From the NCBI RefSeq assembly GCF_002933955.1, contig NZ_BEWW01000259.1:1-57545 (forward strand): DNA of 57,545 nt, read 5' to 3'. The notes under the pieces are model-generated. The model had not been told where the DNA came from. It saw only the letters and a list, made by a program, of their open reading frames with translations, and did not search any database. This DNA comes from Prevotella sp. MGM2. Lineage in GTDB: Bacteria > Bacteroidota > Bacteroidia > Bacteroidales > Bacteroidaceae. Position numbers and translations under genes: made by a program. Positions 49,521 to 57,545 of this stretch are shown here, one piece after another. Numbering within the stretch: the first letter of the stretch is position 1; every line of letters begins with the position of its first letter.

Positions 49521-50474
49521 ATGAGTAACTGGACAGAAACTGCCATCAAATGCCTGCGCGATGAGGCAGAAGCTCTATTGGGGTTAATACCCAACATCGA
49601 TGAAAATTTTGACAAAACCGTTAAAATAATCTTGAATTGCACCGGAAAACTCATTGTCACCGGCGTTGGTAAAAGTGGACACATTGGAGCAAAAATTGCC
49701 GCCACTCTTTCCAGTACCGGAACTCCAAGTTTCTTCATTAACCCTCTTGATGCTTTCCATGGCGATTTAGGAGTTATCAAACATGGAGATGTTGTTTTGG
49801 CCATATCCAACTCCGGACAAACAGACGAGTTGCTTCGTTTCCTGCCTTATTTTATTGAACAAAACATACCTGTTATCGGTATGAGTGGTAATCCTACCTC
49901 TCTATTGGCTCAATATGCAACCGCTCACCTTAATGTTGCTGTTCAAAGAGAAGCCTGCCCCTTGGGCCTAGCTCCCACTTCATCCACAACAGCAACTCTG
50001 GCTATGGGAGACGCTCTTGCCTGCGCTCTTATGGAAGCCAGACACTTTAAAGCATCTGATTTTGCACAATTCCATCCGGGAGGAACTTTAGGGAAACGTT
50101 TGTTGACCAAAGCCAAAGACGTGATGCGTACTGAAGATTTACCTACAATATCTCCTACAATGAAACTAGGAGAAGCTGTAATTCATGTTAGCCGCGGGCG
50201 GTTGGGCCTCTGCATTGCTGAAGACAATCATGGAAAAGTAATCGGCATAATTACTGATGGCGATGTGCGACGGGCCATGGAAACTTCACAAGATAACTTC
50301 TTCGATCTGACCGTAAAAGACATAATGTCCATACATCCTAAATGTGTGACCCCTGACACAAAAATAACTGAAATAGAAAATATTTTACAGAGTAATAAAA
50401 TTCATTCCGTTCTAGTTGTCAACGAGCAGCAACAACTCCTTGGTATTGTTGACTCCTTCAGTACAATGATTTAA
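49521..50474 (+). CDS. kdsD: Arabinose 5-phosphate isomerase
   Basis: This 317-aa protein has an N-terminal SIS domain (VGKSGHIGAKIAATLSSTGTPSFF; ISNSGQTDELL; LAPTSSTTATLAMGDALA; FHPGGTLGKRL) and two CBS domains from about residue 205. It interconverts ribulose 5-phosphate and arabinose 5-phosphate for Kdo synthesis. The 8-bp gap from kdsA indicates one operon. Confidence 0.95.
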   Translation: MSNWTETAIKCLRDEAEALLGLIPNIDENFDKTVKIILNCTGKLIVTGVGKSGHIGAKIAATLSSTGTPSFFINPLDAFHGDLGVIKHGDVVLAISNSGQTDELLRFLPYFIEQNIPVIGMSGNPTSLLAQYATAHLNVAVQREACPLGLAPTSSTTATLAMGDALACALMEARHFKASDFAQFHPGGTLGKRLLTKAKDVMRTEDLPTISPTMKLGEAVIHVSRGRLGLCIAEDNHGKVIGIITDGDVRRAMETSQDNFFDLTVKDIMSIHPKCVTPDTKITEIENILQSNKIHSVLVVNEQQQLLGIVDSFSTMI

Positions 50475-50511
50475 TCTACAATTAATTCTGCCTTTTTCTT
50501 TTACTTTAGAC

Positions 50512-51966
50512 ATGCATCATTTCAAAAGTAAAAACCCTATCTGGTGTTCATATAAGTTTCTATTGGCAGGAATGCTATTTTGCTTCTGCTCAATTAAAGC
50601 ACAGAACATTCAGAACAAAATCATTCATAGCTCCATAACACGCAGCGACTCGATTATTGTACATTATTTACACAATGACTGGAACGTAAACTTTTCACAA
50701 AATAACAGCATTGTCATTTTCAAGAATGGACAAGAAAAATTTGATGATCTATTCAAATCTATACGATCAGCTCAAAAGAGCATACATCTAGAATATTTCA
50801 ACTTCCGAAATGATTCTATATCAAAGGAACTTTTCTCTTTATTGGCAGAACGTGCCAAGAACGGAGTAAAAGTTCGCGCTCTGTTTGACGGATTCGGCAA
50901 TAGTTCTAACAACCGCCCTCTTCGCAAAAAACATTTGAAAGCACTACAGGAAGTCGGCATTGAAATTTATGAATTTGATCCGCTACGCTTTCCGTATATA
51001 AACCATGCGCTGCATCGTGACCATCGGAAAATAGTTGTTATAGACGGTTGTATTGCCTACACTGGAGGAATGAATGTAGCAGATTACTACATCAAAGGAA
51101 AGCCGGAATTCGGAGATTGGCGCGATATCCATGCCCGCGTGGAAGGAGATGCCGTAGGCAATCTACAAGGCATCTTCATCAAATTTTGGAATGAAACTAC
51201 AGGACAATCTGTTTCGGGACCGGAATACTATCCAGGAGAACATGCTGCACGAAACAGCTTTCCTATGTTATCTCAAGATACAAGTACAACGGCCGGACAT
51301 CAGAAAGTGGGAGTTATTGACAGAAATCCCCGTATATCTCCCCGCATCATACACGACACTTTTGTCAAAGCAATAGATAATGCACACAGTCAGATACAGA
51401 TTATCAATCCGTATCTAACATTATGTCGTCACATTAAACGTTCTCTAAAAAAAGCAATCAAACGTGGCGTTGACATACAGATTATGGTTTCCGCTAAAAG
51501 CGACATTCCCATAACCCCTCGTATCGTTGAATATAATGTCAACAAACTGATGAAATACGGTGCTAAAATTTATTTTTATGAAGGGGGATTTCATCATAGC
51601 AAAATAATGATGGTAGATAGTATCTATTCTTTCATAGGTTCAGCGAACCTTAATAGCCGAAGCCTCTCTTTTGATTATGAATGTAATTTACTAATAGCAG
51701 ATATCCCCACCACTCAAACATTGCAGCGAATATTTGAAACAGATAAATTAACAAGATGCTTCCAACTAACCCCTGAAAGATGGAAACAATTCGGCCGGTG
51801 GAAACATTTCAAAGGATGGCTTTTTCATTTTCTGACACCATTTGTACGGCAAGAGAATAAGCAAAAGACAATAAATAGACAAATAGCAAAACTGTCACCT
51901 TTATTTATCCAGGAAAAAACAGAGCAACCCCAACCTGCCCTCAAAAACAATAAAACAACAAGATGA
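50512..51966 (+). CDS. Phospholipase D-family cardiolipin synthase
   Basis: This 484-aa protein has an N-terminal signal or anchor helix (LLAGMLFCFCSIKA) and two HKD motifs: HRKIVVID near residue 171 and HSKIMMVD near 362 with GSANLNSRS. It probably makes cardiolipin from phosphatidylglycerol; other phosphatidyl transfers are possible. It has one N-terminal hydrophobic segment instead of the two helices of ClsA. Its stop codon overlaps the next start (ATGA). Confidence 0.9.
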   Translation: MHHFKSKNPIWCSYKFLLAGMLFCFCSIKAQNIQNKIIHSSITRSDSIIVHYLHNDWNVNFSQNNSIVIFKNGQEKFDDLFKSIRSAQKSIHLEYFNFRNDSISKELFSLLAERAKNGVKVRALFDGFGNSSNNRPLRKKHLKALQEVGIEIYEFDPLRFPYINHALHRDHRKIVVIDGCIAYTGGMNVADYYIKGKPEFGDWRDIHARVEGDAVGNLQGIFIKFWNETTGQSVSGPEYYPGEHAARNSFPMLSQDTSTTAGHQKVGVIDRNPRISPRIIHDTFVKAIDNAHSQIQIINPYLTLCRHIKRSLKKAIKRGVDIQIMVSAKSDIPITPRIVEYNVNKLMKYGAKIYFYEGGFHHSKIMMVDSIYSFIGSANLNSRSLSFDYECNLLIADIPTTQTLQRIFETDKLTRCFQLTPERWKQFGRWKHFKGWLFHFLTPFVRQENKQKTINRQIAKLSPLFIQEKTEQPQPALKNNKTTR

Positions 51967-53222
51967 AGAAAGATATGCGAGAGCCAAGTTTTTCCATTTG
52001 TAAAGCCATAGCCATCATTTTAGTAGTTATGTCACATGCTTGTGTACCTGGTTGGACTTACAAATTCATATACCAATTTCATGTCCCCATATTCTTTATC
52101 TGTGCTGGATATTTTTTCAACACACAATATATCAATGATGAGCGAACATTCCTAGCCAAGCGTATTAAAGGGCTTTATATTCCTTTTATAAAGTGGAGCA
52201 TCTCCTTTCTAATTCTTCATAATCTGTTTTTTACATTCGGATTACTTAACGAACAATACGGCAATGGCAGCGGAGGCGTTCTTCATCCATATTCCTGGCA
52301 TGAATTCAGCCAGCGTTTATTCAATATCATTTTCAACATGTCCGGTTATGACGAGTTTATAGCAGGATCTTTTTGGTTTTTCCGGGCTTTACTAATTGCA
52401 AGCATTATTCATTTCATTCTATTTAAATTATTCAAAATACTCCGTCCTATTGACACAGACAAACAAACGAGTCTTTTTATTCTTTTCTTCTCATTCATAG
52501 CGACGTTTTGGCTAGTAGCAGGTAATATCCGTATAGCCGGACTCGCCGGCGGAGGTTACAGAGAACTACTAGGCGTCTTATTCATTTGCATAGGTTTCCT
52601 TTTCAGACAATACCGTAGTCAACTTTTATTAAGTTGGCCTTTGGCACTCTGTTGTTTTATTATTTCAGCAATAGGAGCCACTTATTGTCCATCCTCCATG
52701 GGGCACGCCGCCTCCATATCACAATTCTTGTCTTTATTGCTACCGGCCATCACCGGCTTTATCTTTGTTTATTTTATCTCCGTCAATTTAGCCAAACGCA
52801 ATAACATTATATCGAAGTCCTTAGTCTATGTTGGTGACCGAACTATTTATATATTCGCGTTCCATCTTTTAGCCTTCAAGTTAGTTAGTGTCATTAAAGT
52901 GGCTTATTATGGTTTAGCCTGGGGAATGGTGGGTGGACACACCGTTGTCAATACGTACACAAACGATACTTTTTGGATATTATACACTGTTACTGGCGTA
53001 TCATTACCTTTAGCCGTGTTGGCAGTTTACCGCCACTATGCGGCGAAAACAGACTTTTCATATCCTTCTATAGTACGTCATTTATTCAAACAAATTCTCA
53101 AATTCATAGCCGTCTGCGGTATTCTAATAAAAAAAATGATTCGACTAATATGGGATATTATGCAAGGTATTTCAAAAGGTGTCAAAGACATCATCAATGC
53201 GTCAAATCCCAAAGACGAATAA
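51963..53222 (+). CDS. Acyltransferase-3 family membrane protein
   Basis: This 419-aa protein has about ten membrane helices and the family start SICKAIAIILVVMSHACVP with the conserved His in helix 1, then FQFHVPIFFICAGYF-type sequence in helix 2. Such proteins O-acylate cell-surface glycans or lipids using cytoplasmic acyl-CoA. The acceptor is unknown. Overlap with the cardiolipin synthase gene and proximity to kdsAD and the peptidoglycan-type gene downstream point to the envelope. Confidence 0.85.
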   Translation: MKKDMREPSFSICKAIAIILVVMSHACVPGWTYKFIYQFHVPIFFICAGYFFNTQYINDERTFLAKRIKGLYIPFIKWSISFLILHNLFFTFGLLNEQYGNGSGGVLHPYSWHEFSQRLFNIIFNMSGYDEFIAGSFWFFRALLIASIIHFILFKLFKILRPIDTDKQTSLFILFFSFIATFWLVAGNIRIAGLAGGGYRELLGVLFICIGFLFRQYRSQLLLSWPLALCCFIISAIGATYCPSSMGHAASISQFLSLLLPAITGFIFVYFISVNLAKRNNIISKSLVYVGDRTIYIFAFHLLAFKLVSVIKVAYYGLAWGMVGGHTVVNTYTNDTFWILYTVTGVSLPLAVLAVYRHYAAKTDFSYPSIVRHLFKQILKFIAVCGILIKKMIRLIWDIMQGISKGVKDIINASNPKDE

Positions 53223-53251
53223 CATAAATCATCACGCCAAAATCTAGTATC

Positions 53252-56200
53252 ATGAAATGCAATATCGATTTCTTCATAGTTGCAAAAGATATCACTCCTG
53301 ACTTCATATCAACAATAAAGTCAATAGCCGAAAATCCTACCATTGAGCAAATTAACCTGCTCTCTACGGCCAATACATCTAGAGGAGAAGAACTTCCGCC
53401 CAATTGTAAAATCATACAAACGGAGTCATACACATCTTCCAAAGCATTGCGCACTATTGCCAAATATGCTACGGCTCGTTACACAGCACTATTCTTGAGT
53501 GAGCACATCTTTCTCCCATGCTATCGTCTCTTCGACCGTATGGTTCAAGTAGCAGATGACTGCGGGGCACTGATGGTTTACAGCGACCGTTATGAACTGC
53601 AGAATCAAAATCAAATACCACATCCTGTCATCGATTACCAATTAGGCAGTGTGCGCGATGATTTTGATTTCGGACATCTTTGGCTAGTTCGTACCGAAGC
53701 GCTCCATACCTTCATTGCAGAAAATAATAAACATCGCTTTAAATACGCAGCTCCATATTCATTACGACTTTATTTGAGCCGACATGGAGAAATATACCAC
53801 CTGCGGGAATTTCTTTATGCAGAAGGAGAAACTGACTTACGGAAAAGCGGACAAAAACAATTCGATTACGTTACCCCTACAGCAAAAGAGGTCCAACTGG
53901 AGTATGAACGTGTTTGCACCGCTCATCTCAAAGCTATAGGAGCCTGGCTGGCTCCCGAAGAATTTGACCAATTGCCAAGAGACGAAGAAAATTATCCCGT
54001 TGAAGCATCCGTCATCATCCCAGTTCGAAATCGAAGGCGAACAATTAGCGATGCAATACAAAGTGTATTGACACAAAAAACTTCATTTACCTATAATGTC
54101 ATTGTAATTGACAATCATTCTACCGATGGGACCACAGAAGCCATTAAAGCGATAGCCCAAAACGACAGCCGTGTTGTTTTGTTACAACCTCAAAGAACAG
54201 ATTTAGGTATAGGAGGATGCTGGGACCTTGCAATCCGGCACACCTCATGCGGCCGTTTTGCAATTCAACTTGACTCAGATGACCTATACAGCAGTCCTCA
54301 AACACTGACCCGCATCGTAGACGCTTTTAACCAGCAAAATGCGGCTATGGTTATCGGAGCTTACAGAATCGTTGATTTCGATTTGAATACACTCCCTCCC
54401 GGCCTGATAGCACATAATGAATGGACAGCAGATAACGGACGCAACAACGCATTGCGCATTGGAGGATTAGGTGCGCCGCGTGCATTCAGAACCCATTTAT
54501 TACGAAAAATAGGTTTCCCCAATACATCCTACGGAGAAGATTATGCCATGGGACTTACTTTTTCACGTCATTTCCGAATAGCCCGTATTTTTGACGAACT
54601 ATACCTATGCCGCCGATGGGACGGCAATTCCGATACAGCTCTGCCGCTCGAAAAAGCCAATACCTACAATTTATACAAAGACAGTTTGAGAACAGTCGAA
54701 ATCCGCACAAGGCAAGCTATGATAAACCGTTGGGAACATAAAGCCAGTCAGAAAGAAATAGAACTTTTTTTTGACAAACAAATGAAAATATGGGAAGATG
54801 TGCGCCAGCGTTTTGAAGAGTTGGAAAATGACATTCAAACCAAACCACTCTCAACCGAAGATTACAGTCTGGCCGTTCAATTCAATCCTCGTCGTATAGT
54901 CTCCACCGCCGCACGTGTTGATAAGAAAAATCTGAAAAAGCGCCCATGCTTCCTTTGTGATCACAATCGTCCCCAAGAACAAAAAGAACTTCCTGTAGAA
55001 GGGAAATACCATGTTTTGGTCAATCCCTTCCCCATTTTGCCTCATCATCTCACAATACCCACCCGCCGCCATCAACCGCAGCGCCTGTCTGCTATGTTAG
55101 GAGCCCTCAACCGAATGGCATGGAACATGCCGGATTACCTGTTATTTTACAATGGCGGAAGATGTGGAGCCTCCGCACCTGATCATGCACACATACAAGC
55201 CGGAGAAAAAGGATATGTTCCTTTACAGCGTGACTGGAAGTTCTATGAAAACAGACTTGAAAAGATATATCCTCTAACCGGAAGCGATGAAGCAGAACTG
55301 GAAGAGAAAGGGTACAACACGATGGGAGTCGGACTTTACCTGTTGCATGGATATGCCTGCCCTGCATTTGTTTTATTGGGAGGACAAGCCGAAGGCGATT
55401 ATTTCTTACTAAGCAAACTCCTGAGCGTATTGCCAAAACCGACAGGAGAAGAAGAGGCTGACATCAACCTGCTGGCATGGCGTCAGGAAGGCGGACCGGC
55501 AGACAAAGACAGTGTTATCATGGTGTTGTTTCCCCGCCGAAAACACCGTCCTGACTGCTATTTTGAAACAGGAGAAAAACAATTCATCATCAGTCCGGGA
55601 GCTCTAGACATGGGAGGGCTACTCATTACACCGCGTGAGGAAGATTATCTGCGCATCACACCGCAAATAGCTTCCGAACTGTTGCGCGAAGTCACTCTCA
55701 CAGAAGGCCAAATGCAACAAATAGCCCGCAAACTGCATAATAGCAACCGACAAACAAATGCCGAAGAAGCCAGCGAAGATTTATCGCTGAAGAAAGAACC
55801 GGAGGTTTCCGTTGGCATTTTACGGGATGACCACCTTACTTTCATCCTCAACGGTAATTTCATGGCCAAAGGAGCGGTTGTCGAAGGCAAACAGGAAGCC
55901 TCATGCCAAGATGGCGGCATCCTATGGAATGGCAATCTTTACAGTGAACTGATCTTTCAACCACAAGCCCCTTCTTCCACATTCACAATAGAATCAGTTG
56001 TTATTGGAAAAGATTTCCACTGGCAGCAGCATGAGACACAAACCTTTAAAGGTATTCTCCGAATAATCGTGGATGAAGAGAAGTTGGTTATAATCAACCA
56101 ATTGCCTGTCGAAACCTACTTAGAAAGCGTTATCAGTTCCGAAATGAACGCGACATCTTCCCCTGAACTCCTTCGCGCTCATGCTATCGTTTCGCGCAGC

Positions 56201-57109
56201 TGGCTTTTCTATCAAATGCGCCAACGCCGCCAACCCCAAAAACATACCGGCTACTTCTCCTTCGTGCGCAAAGAAGATGAATATATCCGCTGGTACGACC
56301 GTGAAGACCACACCCTGTTTGATGTCTGCGCCGATGACCACTGCCAACGTTACCAAGGCATCACCCGCACGACATTGCCCGAAGTAAAGCAAGCTGTAGA
56401 AGCCACACGTGGTCTGATACTCACTGACAGTGAAGGAAAAATCTGTGATGCACGGTTTTCAAAATGCTGTGGAGGAGTAACCGAACGTTTTTCCACTTGC
56501 TGGAACGACTTCGACGTACCTTACCTTGTACCAGTACGCGACTTTTCCGATAACACCACACAAGTCCTTCCTGATCTGTCGGTCGAAGAGAATGCTGAAA
56601 ACTGGATACGCACTACCCCAAACGCATTCTGCCACACAACAGACAAATCTTTAATCGGACAGGTTCTCAATAATTACGACCAAAAGACCACAGATTTCTT
56701 CAGATGGCAAGTAGAATACAGCCAGGAGGAATTGAGCCAAATTCTCAAAGAAAAACGAGAAGAAGACTTTGGCAATATCATTGACCTGCAACCAATAGAG
56801 AGAGGTCCTAGCGGACGGCTGAAACGGCTGAAAATAGTCGGAACGAACCATACGCTCATCATTGGGAAAGAACTTGAAATCAGACGTTCATTATCTGCCA
56901 GTCATCTGTACAGTTCTGCTTTCATTGTGGAAAAAGGTCCTGTAGAAAACGGCATACCCTCCAGTTTCACTCTCATCGGAGCCGGCTGGGGACATGGTGT
57001 GGGACTATGCCAGATTGGTGCAGCCGCCATGAGTAACAACGGATATGAACACAAAAAAATTCTGAAACATTATTACCCCAATTCGTCACTCCGCAAACTA
57101 TACAAATAA
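53252..57109 (+). CDS. GT2 glycosyltransferase - GalT/HIT-like (DUF4922) - SpoIID/LytB fusion
   Basis: The protein is 1285 aa. Residues about 1-230 are a degenerate GT-A-like region. Residues about 250-480 are a GT2 domain (ASVIIPVRNRRRTISDAIQSV; DSDDL near 340; GEDYAMGL). Residues about 520-800 carry C-x2-C (CFLC near 566) and HxHxQ (H645, H647, Q649), as in GalT-type nucleotidyl transferases, fitting DUF4922. Residues about 880-1285 are SpoIID/LytB, with the likely catalytic Glu at about 964 (VISSEMN), KCCGGVTE, and GAGWGHGVGLCQIGA near 1243. No signal peptide or membrane helix is visible. It precedes an AmpG-like gene. Domain order is clear; its joint role is inferred to be cell-wall glycan recycling. 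Confidence 0.85.
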   Translation: MKCNIDFFIVAKDITPDFISTIKSIAENPTIEQINLLSTANTSRGEELPPNCKIIQTESYTSSKALRTIAKYATARYTALFLSEHIFLPCYRLFDRMVQVADDCGALMVYSDRYELQNQNQIPHPVIDYQLGSVRDDFDFGHLWLVRTEALHTFIAENNKHRFKYAAPYSLRLYLSRHGEIYHLREFLYAEGETDLRKSGQKQFDYVTPTAKEVQLEYERVCTAHLKAIGAWLAPEEFDQLPRDEENYPVEASVIIPVRNRRRTISDAIQSVLTQKTSFTYNVIVIDNHSTDGTTEAIKAIAQNDSRVVLLQPQRTDLGIGGCWDLAIRHTSCGRFAIQLDSDDLYSSPQTLTRIVDAFNQQNAAMVIGAYRIVDFDLNTLPPGLIAHNEWTADNGRNNALRIGGLGAPRAFRTHLLRKIGFPNTSYGEDYAMGLTFSRHFRIARIFDELYLCRRWDGNSDTALPLEKANTYNLYKDSLRTVEIRTRQAMINRWEHKASQKEIELFFDKQMKIWEDVRQRFEELENDIQTKPLSTEDYSLAVQFNPRRIVSTAARVDKKNLKKRPCFLCDHNRPQEQKELPVEGKYHVLVNPFPILPHHLTIPTRRHQPQRLSAMLGALNRMAWNMPDYLLFYNGGRCGASAPDHAHIQAGEKGYVPLQRDWKFYENRLEKIYPLTGSDEAELEEKGYNTMGVGLYLLHGYACPAFVLLGGQAEGDYFLLSKLLSVLPKPTGEEEADINLLAWRQEGGPADKDSVIMVLFPRRKHRPDCYFETGEKQFIISPGALDMGGLLITPREEDYLRITPQIASELLREVTLTEGQMQQIARKLHNSNRQTNAEEASEDLSLKKEPEVSVGILRDDHLTFILNGNFMAKGAVVEGKQEASCQDGGILWNGNLYSELIFQPQAPSSTFTIESVVIGKDFHWQQHETQTFKGILRIIVDEEKLVIINQLPVETYLESVISSEMNATSSPELLRAHAIVSRSWLFYQMRQRRQPQKHTGYFSFVRKEDEYIRWYDREDHTLFDVCADDHCQRYQGITRTTLPEVKQAVEATRGLILTDSEGKICDARFSKCCGGVTERFSTCWNDFDVPYLVPVRDFSDNTTQVLPDLSVEENAENWIRTTPNAFCHTTDKSLIGQVLNNYDQKTTDFFRWQVEYSQEELSQILKEKREEDFGNIIDLQPIERGPSGRLKRLKIVGTNHTLIIGKELEIRRSLSASHLYSSAFIVEKGPVENGIPSSFTLIGAGWGHGVGLCQIGAAAMSNNGYEHKKILKHYYPNSSLRKLYK

Positions 57110-57135
57110 ACCAGAATACTTCAATCCACCATCGC

Positions 57136-57545
57136 ATGAACAAATCACGAGCCCCCTGGCAATGGATACCGTCTCTCTATTTTGCCGAAGGACTACCTAA
57201 TATTATCGTCACCTACATAGCCCTTGTCATGTACAAACGATTAGGTCTGAGCAATGCTGAAGCGGCACTCTACACTTCATGGCTCTATCTGCCTTGGGTG
57301 ATAAAACCATTCTGGAGTCCTGTCGTTGATATTCTGCGCACCAAGCGCTGGTGGATACTGCTCATGCAACTTTTCATCGGCACCTCGCTGGCCGGAGTCG
57401 CCTTCACCCTCCATTGCTCTCCTATGGTTCAATGGACACTTGCCTTTTTCTGGCTAATGGCCTTTAGCAGTGCCACACATGACATTGCAGCAGATGGTTT
57501 CTACATGCTGGAGCTTCCAACAAAAGAACAGGCACTCTATGTCGG
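57136..57545 (+). CDS. AmpG-like MFS transporter (3' end outside window)
   Basis: The first 136 codons are present. The start MNKSRAPWQWIPSLYFAEG and the stretch YTSWLYLPWVIKPFWSPVVD are typical of AmpG-family muropeptide permeases, with the first four membrane helices visible. It should import anhydro-muropeptides or related sugars across the inner membrane. It starts 26 bp after the GT2-GalT-SpoIID gene, so they are likely cotranscribed. The C-terminus is cut by the window edge. Confidence 0.85.
   Translation, partial: MNKSRAPWQWIPSLYFAEGLPNIIVTYIALVMYKRLGLSNAEAALYTSWLYLPWVIKPFWSPVVDILRTKRWWILLMQLFIGTSLAGVAFTLHCSPMVQWTLAFFWLMAFSSATHDIAADGFYMLELPTKEQALYV

Overview
This window is chromosomal DNA from a member of the Bacteroidales, probably from the Bacteroidaceae/Prevotellaceae/Barnesiellaceae range. 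Supporting signs are a complete six-gene Na+-NQR operon, DUF4835 (PorD-like), DUF4296, DUF5063, DUF6359 and EFR1 families, the Kdo genes kdsA-kdsD, an OmpA protein, a C-terminal domain of the kind seen on Bacteroidales secreted proteins, and promoters that fit the Bacteroidetes TTTG / TAnnTTTG pattern instead of -35/-10. Most of the window is ordinary housekeeping sequence with coherent, densely packed operons.

Layout. 1-54: 3'-truncated tRNA-Lys(CUU) on the minus strand. 0.7-3.4 kb (minus): nadK and an ABC exporter. 3.7-7.2 kb (plus): pdxJ, a DJ-1 family protein and recG. 7.8-16.5 kb (plus): dnaN, a DEDDh exonuclease, coaBC, a DUF4835 protein, recN, a pseudo-protease/TPR protein and a HisC-like aminotransferase. 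16.5-18.6 kb: a more AT-rich surface/secreted cassette (DUF6359 lipoprotein, a 67-aa peptide, a 405-aa secreted protein). 18.7-25.9 kb (minus): thiE, thiC, dnaE, trxA and a small acidic protein. 26.4-27.8 kb (minus): a di-haem-like four-helix membrane protein and a secreted esterase. 28-33.9 kb (minus): nqrABCDEF. 34-35.2 kb: OmpA-family protein. 35.8-42.5 kb (plus): ileS, a DksA-like protein without its zinc cysteines, lspA, a DUF4296 lipoprotein, a small conserved protein and an outer-membrane barrel. 43.1-50.5 kb (plus): DUF5063, RNase D-like, RlmI-like, ispE, EFR1 ferredoxin, NDH-2, kdsA and kdsD. 50.5-57.5 kb (plus): phospholipase D/cardiolipin synthase, acyltransferase-3, a 1285-aa multidomain protein and the start of an AmpG-like transporter.

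Most unusual feature. Four intergenic repeats of about 230-280 bp lie at 344-603, 7357-7615, 35307-35539 and 42700-42978. Each has ends resembling a TTAACATTT / AAATGTTAA terminal inverted repeat. Each also carries a Bacteroidetes-type promoter (TTGC or TTGG, 18-19 bp spacer, TAnnTTTR) that fires straight into a hairpin with a U-tract, so each should make an RNA of about 40 nt. The hairpin sequences differ between copies but pairing is kept by compensatory changes. Behind the hairpin lies an AT-rich segment, which in three copies carries GTATT-type boxes repeated about every 21 bp. This looks like an undescribed family of small-RNA-encoding, MITE-like elements.

A second oddity is the 1285-aa protein at 53252-57109. 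It joins a GT2 glycosyltransferase, a GalT/HIT-like domain (DUF4922-like) and a SpoIID/LytB peptidoglycan lyase domain, with no signal peptide or membrane segment visible. It sits next to a muropeptide-type MFS transporter, which suggests cell-wall recycling.
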